Source: an uncultured Oscillospiraceae bacterium (GTDB lineage: Bacteria > Bacillota > Clostridia > Oscillospirales > Oscillospiraceae). Taken from it: DNA of 45,256 nucleotides. Below are positions 15,818 to 23,484 of this stretch, piece by piece. The notes under the pieces were generated by a model. It was not told the DNA's origin and ran no database searches. It saw only the letters and a program-made list of their open reading frames with translations. The stretch spans positions 1 to 45,256 of the forward strand of contig CAKUJA010000003.1 of assembly GCA_934661135.1 (NCBI GenBank), read 5' to 3'. The position numbers and the translations under genes are program-made. How positions within the stretch are numbered: the first letter of the stretch is position 1; the number at the start of each line of letters is the position of its first letter.

Positions 15818-17425
15818 ATGGAGCAAAAGAAAAAAAATCCGATTATCTCGATCATCGTGATTGCGGCAATGCTGATTCTTGTCGTCGTTGCGGGGATCAA
15901 CTGCGCGAACGGCGCAAGCCTTGCCGAGACAGCTTGGTCACTGCTGCCGCCGGTGATCGCCATTGTGCTGGCGCTGATTACCAAGGAGGCATACAGTGCG
16001 CTGTTTATCGGCGTAATTGTCGGCGCGCTGTTCACCACGAACTTTCACCCTGTGGAGACGCTTGACACCGTTGTGAACACCGGCCTGATCTCCGCGATTG
16101 CGGACAACGCAGGCATTTTCCTGTTCCTTGTGCTGCTGGGCATCATCGTCGCGCTGGTCAACAAGGCGGGCGGTTCCGCCGCGTTTGGCCGCTGGGCCAA
16201 GACGCACATCAAAACGCGTGTCGGCGCACAGCTTGCCACGTTTGTGCTCGGCGTGCTGATTTTCATTGACGACTACTTTAATTGCCTGACAGTCGGCTCG
16301 GTCATGCGGCCTGTCACCGACGGACACAGGATCTCCCGCCCGAAGCTGGCGTATCTCATTGACGCGACCGCCGCGCCGGTCTGCATGATTGCGCCGATCT
16401 CCTCGTGGGCAGCCGCCGTCTCCTCCACTGCGGAGGGCCTGAACACCGGCATGAGCGGCATCGAGCTGTTTATCAAGGCCATCCCCTACAATCTGTATTC
16501 CCTGATGACGTTTGTGTTCATTATTGCCATCATTCTGATGAAGTTTGACTATGGCACGATGAAATCCTTTGAGAAAAAGGCCGTAACCGGGGATCTGTCC
16601 GCGCTGAATGATGAGGAAACAGAGGAAGGCAACCCGCGCGGGCACGTGCTCGATCTGGTTCTGCCGGTGCTGCTGCTGATTGTCACCTGCACAGTCGGAA
16701 TGCTCTATGTCGGCGGCTTCTTCGGCGACGACCCGGCATACGCCGGCCGCTTTGCCGAGGCCTTTGGCAACACGGATGCCTTTGTCGGTCTGCCGTGGGG
16801 CGGCATCATCGCGCTTGTGCTGACGGTGATCTACCTCGTTGCGCGCAAGGTGGTCACATTCAAGGAAGCGATGGAATGCGTACCCAAGGGCTTTATTGCC
16901 ATGATCTCCCCGATTCTCATTCTGACGCTGGCCGTCAGCCTGAAAACCACGATTAATCAGCTTGGCGCGAAGGAATTCGTCCAGACGATGATGTTCTCCG
17001 CTTCTAATACGCTCTATTCCATGCTCCCCGCCGTGATCTTCGTCGTCGCCTGCGTGCTGGCATTTGCATCCGGCACGTCGTGGGGCACGTTCGGCATTCT
17101 GATTCCGGTTGTCACCGCCGTTTTCCCGACCGACAGCCAACTGCTGATTATCGGCATCTCCGCCTGCTGCGCGGGCGCGGTCTGCGGCGATCACTGCTCC
17201 CCGATTTCCGACACCACCATCATGGCTTCCGCCGGCGCTTCCTGCAACCACCTGACGCACGTTTCCACGCAGCTCCCCTACGCGATTACGGTTGCGGCTG
17301 TGAGCTTTATCGGCTTCATCGTGGCGGGATTCACGCAGAACATCTACATCACACTGGCTGTCAGCTCCGTGCTGACCATCGGCACGCTGTTTGTGATCCG
17401 CGGAATCGAACAGAAAAAGGACTGA
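15818..17425 (+). CDS. NhaC-family transporter, predicted lysine carrier (lysine-riboswitch controlled)
   Basis: A 535-residue polytopic membrane protein, all hydrophobic helices with short loops, typical of the NhaC Na+/H+ antiporter superfamily. The family-type segments FIDDYFNCLTVGSVMRPV and the C-terminal GDHCSPISDTTIMAS are clear. Annotation by homology alone would be Na+/H+ antiporter. The lysine riboswitch immediately upstream argues that the substrate is lysine, probably taken up in exchange or symport with a cation; NhaC-superfamily lysine transporters under L-box control have been proposed in other bacteria. A GAGGAGA site precedes the ATG. It is a single-gene transcript ended by a strong terminator. 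Confidence 0.9.
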   Translation: MEQKKKNPIISIIVIAAMLILVVVAGINCANGASLAETAWSLLPPVIAIVLALITKEAYSALFIGVIVGALFTTNFHPVETLDTVVNTGLISAIADNAGIFLFLVLLGIIVALVNKAGGSAAFGRWAKTHIKTRVGAQLATFVLGVLIFIDDYFNCLTVGSVMRPVTDGHRISRPKLAYLIDATAAPVCMIAPISSWAAAVSSTAEGLNTGMSGIELFIKAIPYNLYSLMTFVFIIAIILMKFDYGTMKSFEKKAVTGDLSALNDEETEEGNPRGHVLDLVLPVLLLIVTCTVGMLYVGGFFGDDPAYAGRFAEAFGNTDAFVGLPWGGIIALVLTVIYLVARKVVTFKEAMECVPKGFIAMISPILILTLAVSLKTTINQLGAKEFVQTMMFSASNTLYSMLPAVIFVVACVLAFASGTSWGTFGILIPVVTAVFPTDSQLLIIGISACCAGAVCGDHCSPISDTTIMASAGASCNHLTHVSTQLPYAITVAAVSFIGFIVAGFTQNIYITLAVSSVLTIGTLFVIRGIEQKKD

Positions 17426-17432
17426 ATAGTGC

Positions 17433-17471
17433 AAAAGTGCTCCGGAACCGATTGGTTTCGGAGCACTTTTT
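17433..17471 (+). terminator. Bidirectional intrinsic terminator after the NhaC-family gene
   Basis: AAAAGTGCTCCG pairs with CGGAGCACTTTT around a loop containing a short AACC/GGTT extension, with A's on one flank and T's on the other, so it serves both the plus-strand transporter and the minus-strand gene that ends at 17470. Confidence 0.88.
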
Positions 17472-17817
17472 ATGATCTTGTGACAATTGCCGTCTGGAAC
17501 ACGACGGTCAGCAATTGCTCCGCTGTGTTTTGACGCTCAACGCCTTGCAATTTGATGGAACACTTCCATTGTCCAAATGGCAGCTCTGTCAGCGTATCTC
17601 CAAGCCAATAGAATTTCGTCTTTTTATCGGGCTGCGGCAGCGGCGTTTTCAGCCGCGCACCAAGAAAAGAAATCTGCGAAACTGTGCTGTCAAACATTGC
17701 ACCGCGGCTGTCGAGCCGAAGCGTGAGCGTGTCATCCTGAAGCTCTGCTGCAAGCACCTGCGCATCGTGCAGCCCACGCTCCCAATACCAGACCGGCAGA
17801 CCGGCTGCGCCGCTCAT
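17470..17817 (-). CDS. Hypothetical protein coupled to ispF
   Basis: A 115-residue protein I do not recognise. It has no signal peptide, membrane helix or cysteine cluster. The predicted content is beta-rich with several aromatic residues (VWYWERGLHDAQ near the start, FYWLGDTLTELPFGQW in the middle). Its ATG overlaps the ispF stop by four bases, which strongly suggests a real translated gene. It is the last gene of the murD-ispD-ispF string and ends in the bidirectional terminator. No function is offered. Confidence 0.7.
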   Translation of the reverse strand: MSGAAGLPVWYWERGLHDAQVLAAELQDDTLTLRLDSRGAMFDSTVSQISFLGARLKTPLPQPDKKTKFYWLGDTLTELPFGQWKCSIKLQGVERQNTAEQLLTVVFQTAIVTRS

Positions 17818-18287
17818 AGCGGCTCGATCAGGCAGACGGCGTGCGCCGCGATGCCCGACCCGTCGCCGGTGAAGCCAAGGCGCTCCTCCGTGGTGGCCTT
17901 GACGCTGACGGCGGAGATGTCCGCGCCGAGGGCGGCAGCGATGCGAGCGCGCATCTGATCGATGTAGGGCGCCAGCTTTGGGCGCTGGGCAATGACGGTC
18001 GCATCAAGGTTGCCCAGCCGCCAGCCGTGCTCTGCCAGCGCGACGTTGACCGCACGGAGAAGCTCGATGCTGTCCGCGCCAAGGTAGCGGTCGTCGGTAT
18101 CGGGAAAGCGCTTGCCGATGTCGCCGAGCGCCGCCGCGCCGAGCAGTGCATCCATGACCGCATGGGTCAGGACGTCTGCGTCTGAGTGCCCGTCCAGTCC
18201 TTTTTCATAGGGAATTTCGACGCCGCCGAGGATGAGCCTTCGGCCTTCTGCAAGGCGGTGAACATCGTAGCCGTGTCCAATTCTCAT
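17814..18287 (-). CDS. ispF: 2-C-methyl-D-erythritol 2,4-cyclodiphosphate synthase IspF
   Basis: Fifth enzyme of the MEP isoprenoid pathway, cyclising CDP-methylerythritol 2-phosphate with release of CMP. At 157 residues it is full length. The metal site residues sit in GHGYDVHRL (Asp8, His10) and the conserved block DGHSDADVLTHAVMDALLG follows. It overlaps ispD by four bases, a frequent pairing, so two consecutive MEP genes are co-translated. ispE is not in the window. Confidence 0.97.
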   Translation of the reverse strand: MRIGHGYDVHRLAEGRRLILGGVEIPYEKGLDGHSDADVLTHAVMDALLGAAALGDIGKRFPDTDDRYLGADSIELLRAVNVALAEHGWRLGNLDATVIAQRPKLAPYIDQMRARIAAALGADISAVSVKATTEERLGFTGDGSGIAAHAVCLIEPL

Positions 18288-19021
18288 CGCGCTTCCCTCC
18301 GTACCAGAATGGCTTCCGCCAGCTCGAGATCGAGCGGCGTCGTAATTTTGATATTTTCCTCCGAACCCTCCGTGAGCTGCACGGACATCCCGAGCGCTTC
18401 CACGGCGGAGCAGTCATCCGTCAGCGGAATGTGTTTTTCCTTCGCGTTTTCCAGCGCGCCGCGCAGCAAGTCCACATCAAAAACCTGCGGCGTCTGGACG
18501 GCAAAAAGCGTATCACGGCGCGGCGTGGCGTCAACTGCGCCGTGCTCCGAGACCTTGATCGTATCCTTGACCGGGATAGCCGGTGCAGCGGCGTGGAACT
18601 TCGCCGCTTTTACCACGGCGTTTGTAATGACCTCCGCCGGGACAAGCGGACGTGCGCCGTCGTGCACGGCGACGAGCCGGGTCTGCTCCGAAACAGCATC
18701 CAGTCCTTTGGAGACGGACGCGGCGCGGTCTGCCCCGCCCGCAACGACGATGCGCACCTTTTCATAAGCCACGCAGACGCGGCTCATGCGCTCGAGCACG
18801 TCTGGCCGGGTGACAACGACGATCTCGTCGATCAGCGGGTGGTTGTTGAATGCGGCAAGTGTGCGGCAGATGACCGGAAGTTTGGCGATCGGCGCAAAAA
18901 TCTTATCGATCCCGCCCATGCGCGCTGCGCTCCCGGCTGCGACGATGACCGCAGTCGTGTAGGGATGCTCCAGTTTTTGCTTGATGCGCTGCGCCTTGCG
19001 GAGTAAATCACTCAATTTCAT
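18284..19021 (-). CDS. ispD: 2-C-methyl-D-erythritol 4-phosphate cytidylyltransferase IspD
   Basis: Third MEP-pathway enzyme; makes CDP-methylerythritol from MEP and CTP. The 245 residues contain the nucleotidyltransferase signature AAGSAARMGG near residue 29 and the later VHDGARPLV and VKDTIK segments. An N-terminal helix-rich extension of about 20 residues (LRKAQRIKQKLE) precedes the usual start of the fold. The gene begins 13 bases after murD and overlaps ispF by four. Confidence 0.96.
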   Translation of the reverse strand: MKLSDLLRKAQRIKQKLEHPYTTAVIVAAGSAARMGGIDKIFAPIAKLPVICRTLAAFNNHPLIDEIVVVTRPDVLERMSRVCVAYEKVRIVVAGGADRAASVSKGLDAVSEQTRLVAVHDGARPLVPAEVITNAVVKAAKFHAAAPAIPVKDTIKVSEHGAVDATPRRDTLFAVQTPQVFDVDLLRGALENAKEKHIPLTDDCSAVEALGMSVQLTEGSEENIKITTPLDLELAEAILVRREAR

Positions 19022-19034
19022 TTGTTACCTCCCA

Positions 19035-20408
19035 TCAAAGGGCATTGACAAGGTCTTTATAGGCTCTGCCGCGGACGGCAAAGTTTTTGAACTGGTCGAA
19101 CGCCGCGCAAGCCGGAGAGAGCGTGACAATGTCGCCGGGTTTGGCAGCAGCTTTCGCCAGTCGGACGGCTTCGGGCAGATCGTGTGCTTCCAATATAATC
19201 GGTTGACCGGGTATCTCGTCCGGTGCGGCTTCGACGGCGGCACGAATTTTTGCAGCGGTTGCGCCGCAGAGGACAAGCGTTTTCACGTGCGCACAGATCT
19301 CGGGGCCGAGGACATCGAATGGGATGTGCTTATCATAGCCGCCTGCAATCAGGACGACCTTCTGTGGGAACGAGTGCAGGCCGGCAATCGTTCGGGACGG
19401 ACTGGACGCGATGGAATCGTTGTAGTATTTGACGCCGTCCAGCTCACGCACAAACTCAATGCGGTGCTCCACACCGGGAAATGCCTTCGCAACGGCGTCG
19501 ACGTCGGCATCGGACGCCAGTCCTTCAACGGCGCAGGCCGCTGCCATATAGTTTTCAATGTTATGGACGCCGGGAATGCGGATGTCGGCGGCCTTCATGA
19601 TGGGCGTATCGTCACAGTAGATGGTATCGCCGTTCAGCCAGACGCCGCGTTCCGGGCGGCCATGGCGGGAGAACTTCTCTACCGTGCCGGGCGCAGACAC
19701 GGCAAAGCCGTCGGTGATGGCGTTGTCCATGTTGACAATCAGCTTGCCGAATTTGCGCTGGTGCAGGTAGACGTTCTGTTTGGCGGCGATATATTCCGCC
19801 ATGTCCTTGTGGACATCGAGATGGTTTGGCGCGAGGTTCGTCACAACGGCAATGTCCGCCGAGCGCGTCATGCCCATGAGCTGGAACGAACTTAGCTCCA
19901 CGACGGCGATATCAGATGGCTCCATCTGCTCTGCCTGCGGCAGGAGCGGCGTGCCGATATTGCCGCCGAGCCAGACGCGGTGGCCGGCGTGCTTCAAGAT
20001 CTCCGCAATCAGCGTAGTTGTGGTTGTTTTGCCGTCTGAGCCGGTGACGGCGATGATCTTACAGGGGCAGACCTCGAAAAAGACTTCCATCTCCGAAGTG
20101 ATCTCCGCGCCGCGGCTGCGCAGGGCGCAAAGCGCCGGGATCTCCGGGTGCATTCCGGGGGTACGGAATACAATGTCCGCTTCAATGCCGTCCAAATAGT
20201 CCGCGCCAACGTGGAGCTTCGCGCCGAGCTGTTCCAGCTCGAGCACCTCCGGATCGAGCGCATCGCGCGGCGTTTTGTCGCAGGCCAGCGTCTCGATGCC
20301 GCGCGCGAGCAGCATCCGGATCAGCGGACGGTTGCTCACGCCGATGCCGAGCACCGCGACGCGCTTGCCCTTTAGCGTATCAAAATAGGCGTTTACAGAT
20401 TGATTCAT
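19035..20408 (-). CDS. murD: UDP-N-acetylmuramoyl-L-alanine:D-glutamate ligase MurD
   Basis: Adds D-glutamate to UDP-MurNAc-L-Ala in peptidoglycan precursor synthesis. With the ATG at 20408 it has 457 residues, close to the family norm. The Mur-ligase ATP loop GSDGKTTT is at 123-130, and the family segments NLAPNHLDVHKD and YYNDSIASSPSRT follow. An in-frame extension to 20480 would start upstream of the promoter and is rejected. murD usually lies in the division/cell-wall cluster; here it heads a small operon with ispD and ispF, so wall precursor and isoprenoid (lipid carrier) supply are linked. Confidence 0.96.
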   Translation of the reverse strand: MNQSVNAYFDTLKGKRVAVLGIGVSNRPLIRMLLARGIETLACDKTPRDALDPEVLELEQLGAKLHVGADYLDGIEADIVFRTPGMHPEIPALCALRSRGAEITSEMEVFFEVCPCKIIAVTGSDGKTTTTTLIAEILKHAGHRVWLGGNIGTPLLPQAEQMEPSDIAVVELSSFQLMGMTRSADIAVVTNLAPNHLDVHKDMAEYIAAKQNVYLHQRKFGKLIVNMDNAITDGFAVSAPGTVEKFSRHGRPERGVWLNGDTIYCDDTPIMKAADIRIPGVHNIENYMAAACAVEGLASDADVDAVAKAFPGVEHRIEFVRELDGVKYYNDSIASSPSRTIAGLHSFPQKVVLIAGGYDKHIPFDVLGPEICAHVKTLVLCGATAAKIRAAVEAAPDEIPGQPIILEAHDLPEAVRLAKAAAKPGDIVTLSPACAAFDQFKNFAVRGRAYKDLVNAL

Positions 20409-20439
20409 GGTTTCAGCCTCGATTCTTTCATTCGCTCTC

Positions 20440-20468
20440 ATTATATCCGCAGGAAGAAAAAAAAGCAA
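20440..20468 (-). promoter_or_regulatory. Sigma-A promoter of murD-ispD-ispF
   Basis: On the minus strand, -35 TTGCTT (20468-20463) and -10 TATAAT (20445-20440) with a 17-base T-rich spacer, about 32 bases before the murD start. Confidence 0.8.
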
Positions 20469-20473
20469 TCTGT

Positions 20474-20502
20474 TTGACAAATCCGGCGCAATCCGCTACA
20501 AT
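20474..20502 (+). promoter_or_regulatory. Sigma-A promoter of RNase P RNA
   Basis: Consensus TTGACA (20474-20479), a 17-base spacer and TACAAT (20497-20502), with the RNase P RNA beginning five bases later. Its -35 box lies five bases from the -35 box of the divergent murD promoter. Confidence 0.88.
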
Positions 20503-20506
20503 AATC

Positions 20507-20860
20507 GAGCGACCGGGTCGGACAGTCGCGGGCGCAGCGCCGAAAGGCCGCGCGTGAGGAAAGTCCGGGCTCCACAGGGCAAGGATAACGGGTAACGCCC
20601 GCCCAGAGCGATCTGAGGAAAAGTGCAACAGAGATATACCACCGGAGCTGTCCGCAGCTTCGGCCAGGGTGGAAAGGCGAGGTAAGAGCTCACCCGACGG
20701 CGCGTGAAAGTGTCCGTCGCTGTAAACTCTATCCGGAGCAACACCGCAGAGGAGACAAGGCTTGCCCGGCTGTCTCCGAGAAGGTGGCTGGAGCGCACCG
20801 GCAACGGTGCGCCTAGATAGATGACTGTCAGAACAGAACCCGGCTTACAGACCCGATCGT
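20507..20860 (+). ncRNA. rnpB: RNase P RNA (bacterial A-like class)
   Basis: The catalytic RNA that matures tRNA 5' ends. The universally conserved blocks are all here: GAGGAAAGTCCGGGCTCC near the 5' end, the AGAGATATACC and GTAAACTC regions in the middle, AGGCTTGCCCGGC, and ACAGAACCCGGCTTACAGACC at the 3' end. The length of about 350 bases is normal. The exact ends are estimated from the promoter and the terminator that follows at once. Confidence 0.96.
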
Positions 20861-20897
20861 AAAAAAATTCCTGACCAGATGGTCAGGAATTTTTTTG
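20861..20897 (+). terminator. Bidirectional terminator between rnpB and the clp gene
   Basis: AAAAAAATTCCTGACC and GGTCAGGAATTTTTTT are perfect inverted arms around a four-base loop, with A- and T-tracts on both sides. It ends rnpB and also the minus-strand gene that stops at 20899. Confidence 0.93.
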
Positions 20898-20898
20898 T

Positions 20899-23232
20899 TT
20901 ATCTGGTTTCCAGCGCAATCGCGTCGTTTTGTGCCGAGACCGTCAGCTCATGGAGCGGATTCTGATAGGCGTCGATGAGCTTTTCGGCAATCGGGTCCTC
21001 AAGATCCTTCTGAATTGTGCGGCGCAGATTGCGCGCGCCATATTGCACGGAATAGGACTTTTTGACAAGATAGTCAATGACGCTCTCGTCCCACGCGAAG
21101 GCAAGGCCGCGCGAGGCCAGACTGTCGTGCAGCTCGCCGAGCATAATCGCGGCGATGGCACGGAAATTGTCCTCAGTCAGCTTATTGAAGCAGACCACCT
21201 CGTCGACACGGTTGAGGAACTCTGGGCGCAGGAACTCGCCGAGCGCCTTGAGCGCCTTTTCCTTACTCTGCTCGGAGACGGTTTTGCCGAAGCCGACAGA
21301 GCCGTCACGCCGGTCGGAGCCGGCATTCGAGGTCATAATAATGATGGTGTTCTCGAAGTTGACCACGCGCCCCTGCGCGTCGGTAATGCGTCCGTCGTCG
21401 AGAATTTGCAGCAGGATGTTCAGCACATCGGGGTGCGCTTTTTCCAGCTCGTCGAACAAAATGACGGAATATGGGCGGCGGCGGATTTTCTCCGTGAGCT
21501 GACCGGCTTCGTCATAGCCGACATAGCCGGGGGGCGAACCGATGATCTTCGAGACGCTGTGTTTCTCCATGTATTCCGACATATCGAGTCGGATCAGGGA
21601 TTCGACAGACTCAAATAGCTCATTTGCCAATACCTTCACGAGTTCCGTCTTACCGACGCCGGTCGAACCGACGAAGATAAACGAAACCGGACGCTTTTTC
21701 GGAGAAATACCGACGCGGTTGCGGCGAATGGCCGCCGTGACGGCCGCAACGGCTTCATCCTGCCCGACGATATGCTGCTTCAGACGGGTATCGAGCTGCA
21801 AGAGCTGCTCGTATTCCTGTGCACGGATTTTACTGGCCGGAATCTTCGTCCAAAGCTCGATAATACGCGCCAGATTTTCCATTGTCAGAACCGGCTTCGG
21901 CTCCTCCTCAAGCAGCGCAATCTCTTGGCTGAGCTGCAAATTGCGGCTGCGAAGCTCTGCCATGCGGGCATAGTCGCCCTCGGTCGGCTCCGTGTTTTCC
22001 GACAGCATCCCAAGCTCCAGATTCAGATCGTCGCGCTCTTTCTTCAGCGCGGCGAGCTTGCCAATGTTTTTATTTTTCAGATTGACGTCGGAGCAGGCCT
22101 CGTCGATCAGGTCGATGGCCTTATCCGGCAGGAACCGGTCGGTGATGTAGCGCTCGGAGAGAATGACGGCCTGCCGCGCAATCTCCGGCGGAATCTCCAC
22201 GCCGTGGAACGTCTCGTAGTAGTGCGAAATACCGCGCAGAATCGCAATGGCTTCGTCGATCGTCGGCTCATTGACCGTGACCGGCTGGAAGCGGCGCTCG
22301 AGCGCCGAGTCTTTTTCGATGTGCTTGCGGTACTCGTTGAACGTTGTCGCGCCAATGACCTGAATCTCTCCGCGCGAGAGCGCAGGCTTGAGAATATTGG
22401 CAGCATTCATCGATCCTTCGGCATCCCCGGCGCCAACCAGATTGTGCACCTCGTCGATCACCAGAATCACGTTGCCGAGCTTCTTGACTTCCTCAATCAG
22501 TCCCTTCATACGGCTTTCAAACTGTCCGCGGAACTGCGTACCGGCGACAAGCGCCGTCAGGTCGAGCAGATAGACTTCCTTGTCCTGCAATTTATAGGGC
22601 ACGTCTTTGTCTGCAATCCGCTGCGCCAGTCCCTCCGCAATCGCGGTCTTGCCGACACCCGGTTCGCCGATCAGACAGGGGTTGTTCTTCTGCCGCCGAT
22701 TTAAAATCTGGATGACGCGCTCCGTTTCCACGTCGCGACCGACAATCCGGTCGAGCTTGCCGTCCCGCGCCTTTAGCGTGAGGTTCTGGCAATAGAGATC
22801 GAGGAACTTGTGCTTTTTGCTTTTTTGCCCCTTTTCCCCGCGCGGCTTCTGCTCCGGGCGTTCGTCACGCGCAGGAAGGTTCTCCTGCGTCTCATTGTTT
22901 CCGGCGTTGCCGAAGAGCTTGTTGAGGAATGGGAACGTCGCCGTTTGGCTGTCCTGCTCATCGTCCTCATCTCCGTCGCCGCCCTCATTCTGCGCGGCGC
23001 CGCTCAGCATCCCCTCGAGTCCGGACATCATATCGCCCATTTCCCCATTGAGGTTTTCCAGATCATCGTCGCTCAAACCGAGCCGGTTAATCATATCGTC
23101 AACAGGCTGGATGCCAAGCTCCTTGGCGCATTTGAGACAAAGACCTTCGTTTGTGGTCTTTCCATTTTCCATTTTCGTGATGAAGATCACGGCCAGATTT
23201 TTCTTGCATCTGGAGCAAAGCGTAGGTTTCAT
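20899..23232 (-). CDS. ClpE-like AAA+ unfoldase (Clp protease ATP-binding subunit with zinc finger)
   Basis: Hsp100 unfoldase, 777 residues, that would feed substrates to ClpP. A four-cysteine zinc finger (Cys6, Cys9, Cys32, Cys35) replaces the usual Clp N-domain, as in ClpE. An acidic linker (about 80-140) follows. AAA module 1 has Walker A GEPGVGKT at 189-196, and module 2 has GSTGVGKT at 522-529. Between them lies a coiled, UVR-like Lys/Glu-rich helix (about 395-445). No CtsR operator repeats were recognised upstream, although ClpE is CtsR-controlled in Bacillus. ClpC is the alternative name, but the missing N-domain repeats argue against it. Confidence 0.9.
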   Translation of the reverse strand: MKPTLCSRCKKNLAVIFITKMENGKTTNEGLCLKCAKELGIQPVDDMINRLGLSDDDLENLNGEMGDMMSGLEGMLSGAAQNEGGDGDEDDEQDSQTATFPFLNKLFGNAGNNETQENLPARDERPEQKPRGEKGQKSKKHKFLDLYCQNLTLKARDGKLDRIVGRDVETERVIQILNRRQKNNPCLIGEPGVGKTAIAEGLAQRIADKDVPYKLQDKEVYLLDLTALVAGTQFRGQFESRMKGLIEEVKKLGNVILVIDEVHNLVGAGDAEGSMNAANILKPALSRGEIQVIGATTFNEYRKHIEKDSALERRFQPVTVNEPTIDEAIAILRGISHYYETFHGVEIPPEIARQAVILSERYITDRFLPDKAIDLIDEACSDVNLKNKNIGKLAALKKERDDLNLELGMLSENTEPTEGDYARMAELRSRNLQLSQEIALLEEEPKPVLTMENLARIIELWTKIPASKIRAQEYEQLLQLDTRLKQHIVGQDEAVAAVTAAIRRNRVGISPKKRPVSFIFVGSTGVGKTELVKVLANELFESVESLIRLDMSEYMEKHSVSKIIGSPPGYVGYDEAGQLTEKIRRRPYSVILFDELEKAHPDVLNILLQILDDGRITDAQGRVVNFENTIIIMTSNAGSDRRDGSVGFGKTVSEQSKEKALKALGEFLRPEFLNRVDEVVCFNKLTEDNFRAIAAIMLGELHDSLASRGLAFAWDESVIDYLVKKSYSVQYGARNLRRTIQKDLEDPIAEKLIDAYQNPLHELTVSAQNDAIALETR

Positions 23233-23262
23233 AAAGGTATCTCCTTATCACGTCTGCACTGA

Positions 23263-23292
23263 AGTATATCCCGAATTCGTCCGAAAGGCAAA
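23263..23292 (-). promoter_or_regulatory. Possible promoter of the clpE-like gene
   Basis: On the minus strand, TTTGCC (23292-23287) and TATACT (23268-23263) separated by 18 bases, about 31 bases before the start codon. The -35 box is weak, so this is tentative. Confidence 0.4.
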
Positions 23293-23319
23293 CGCCAAAT
23301 CATACCGGTTCTGATTGAC

Positions 23320-23484
23320 CTGGGGCATGTCTGAAAACTGGCGATGTGACCGGCAGCAAAGAACATTCGCGCTGGGCAAGACCGTTTTTCGCAGAAATAC
23401 CGGCGTATTTCAAGGAAAACTGACGCGGCGCAGCTTGAAAAGGCCGCTGTCCGGGCGGGTTGATAGTTTTCAGATACACCCTAG
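23320..23484 (-). repeat. 165-bp dispersed element with terminal inverted repeats, copy 1 (MITE-like)
   Basis: Read on the minus strand it starts CTAGGGTGTATCTGAAAAC and ends GTTTTCAGACATGCCCCAG, so the two ends form an imperfect terminal inverted repeat of 19 bases. The whole element aligns with 42885-43049: same length, roughly 80% identity in my hand alignment, two compensating one-base indels. It carries no convincing gene. Its first bases (CTAG) supply the TAG stop of the DUF5711 gene. A non-autonomous insertion element is the simplest reading; a transposase family cannot be assigned. Confidence 0.8.

Noticed and set aside
15938..17434. A 498-codon open frame antisense to the NhaC-family gene
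   Set aside because: It is the shadow of a GC-rich membrane-protein gene; composition is His/Arg/Asp-rich with no recognisable fold and no ribosome site.
23233..23319. CtsR or CIRCE heat-shock operators upstream of the clpE-like gene
   Set aside because: No tandem GGTCAAA-type heptamers and no long GCACTC inverted repeat were found.
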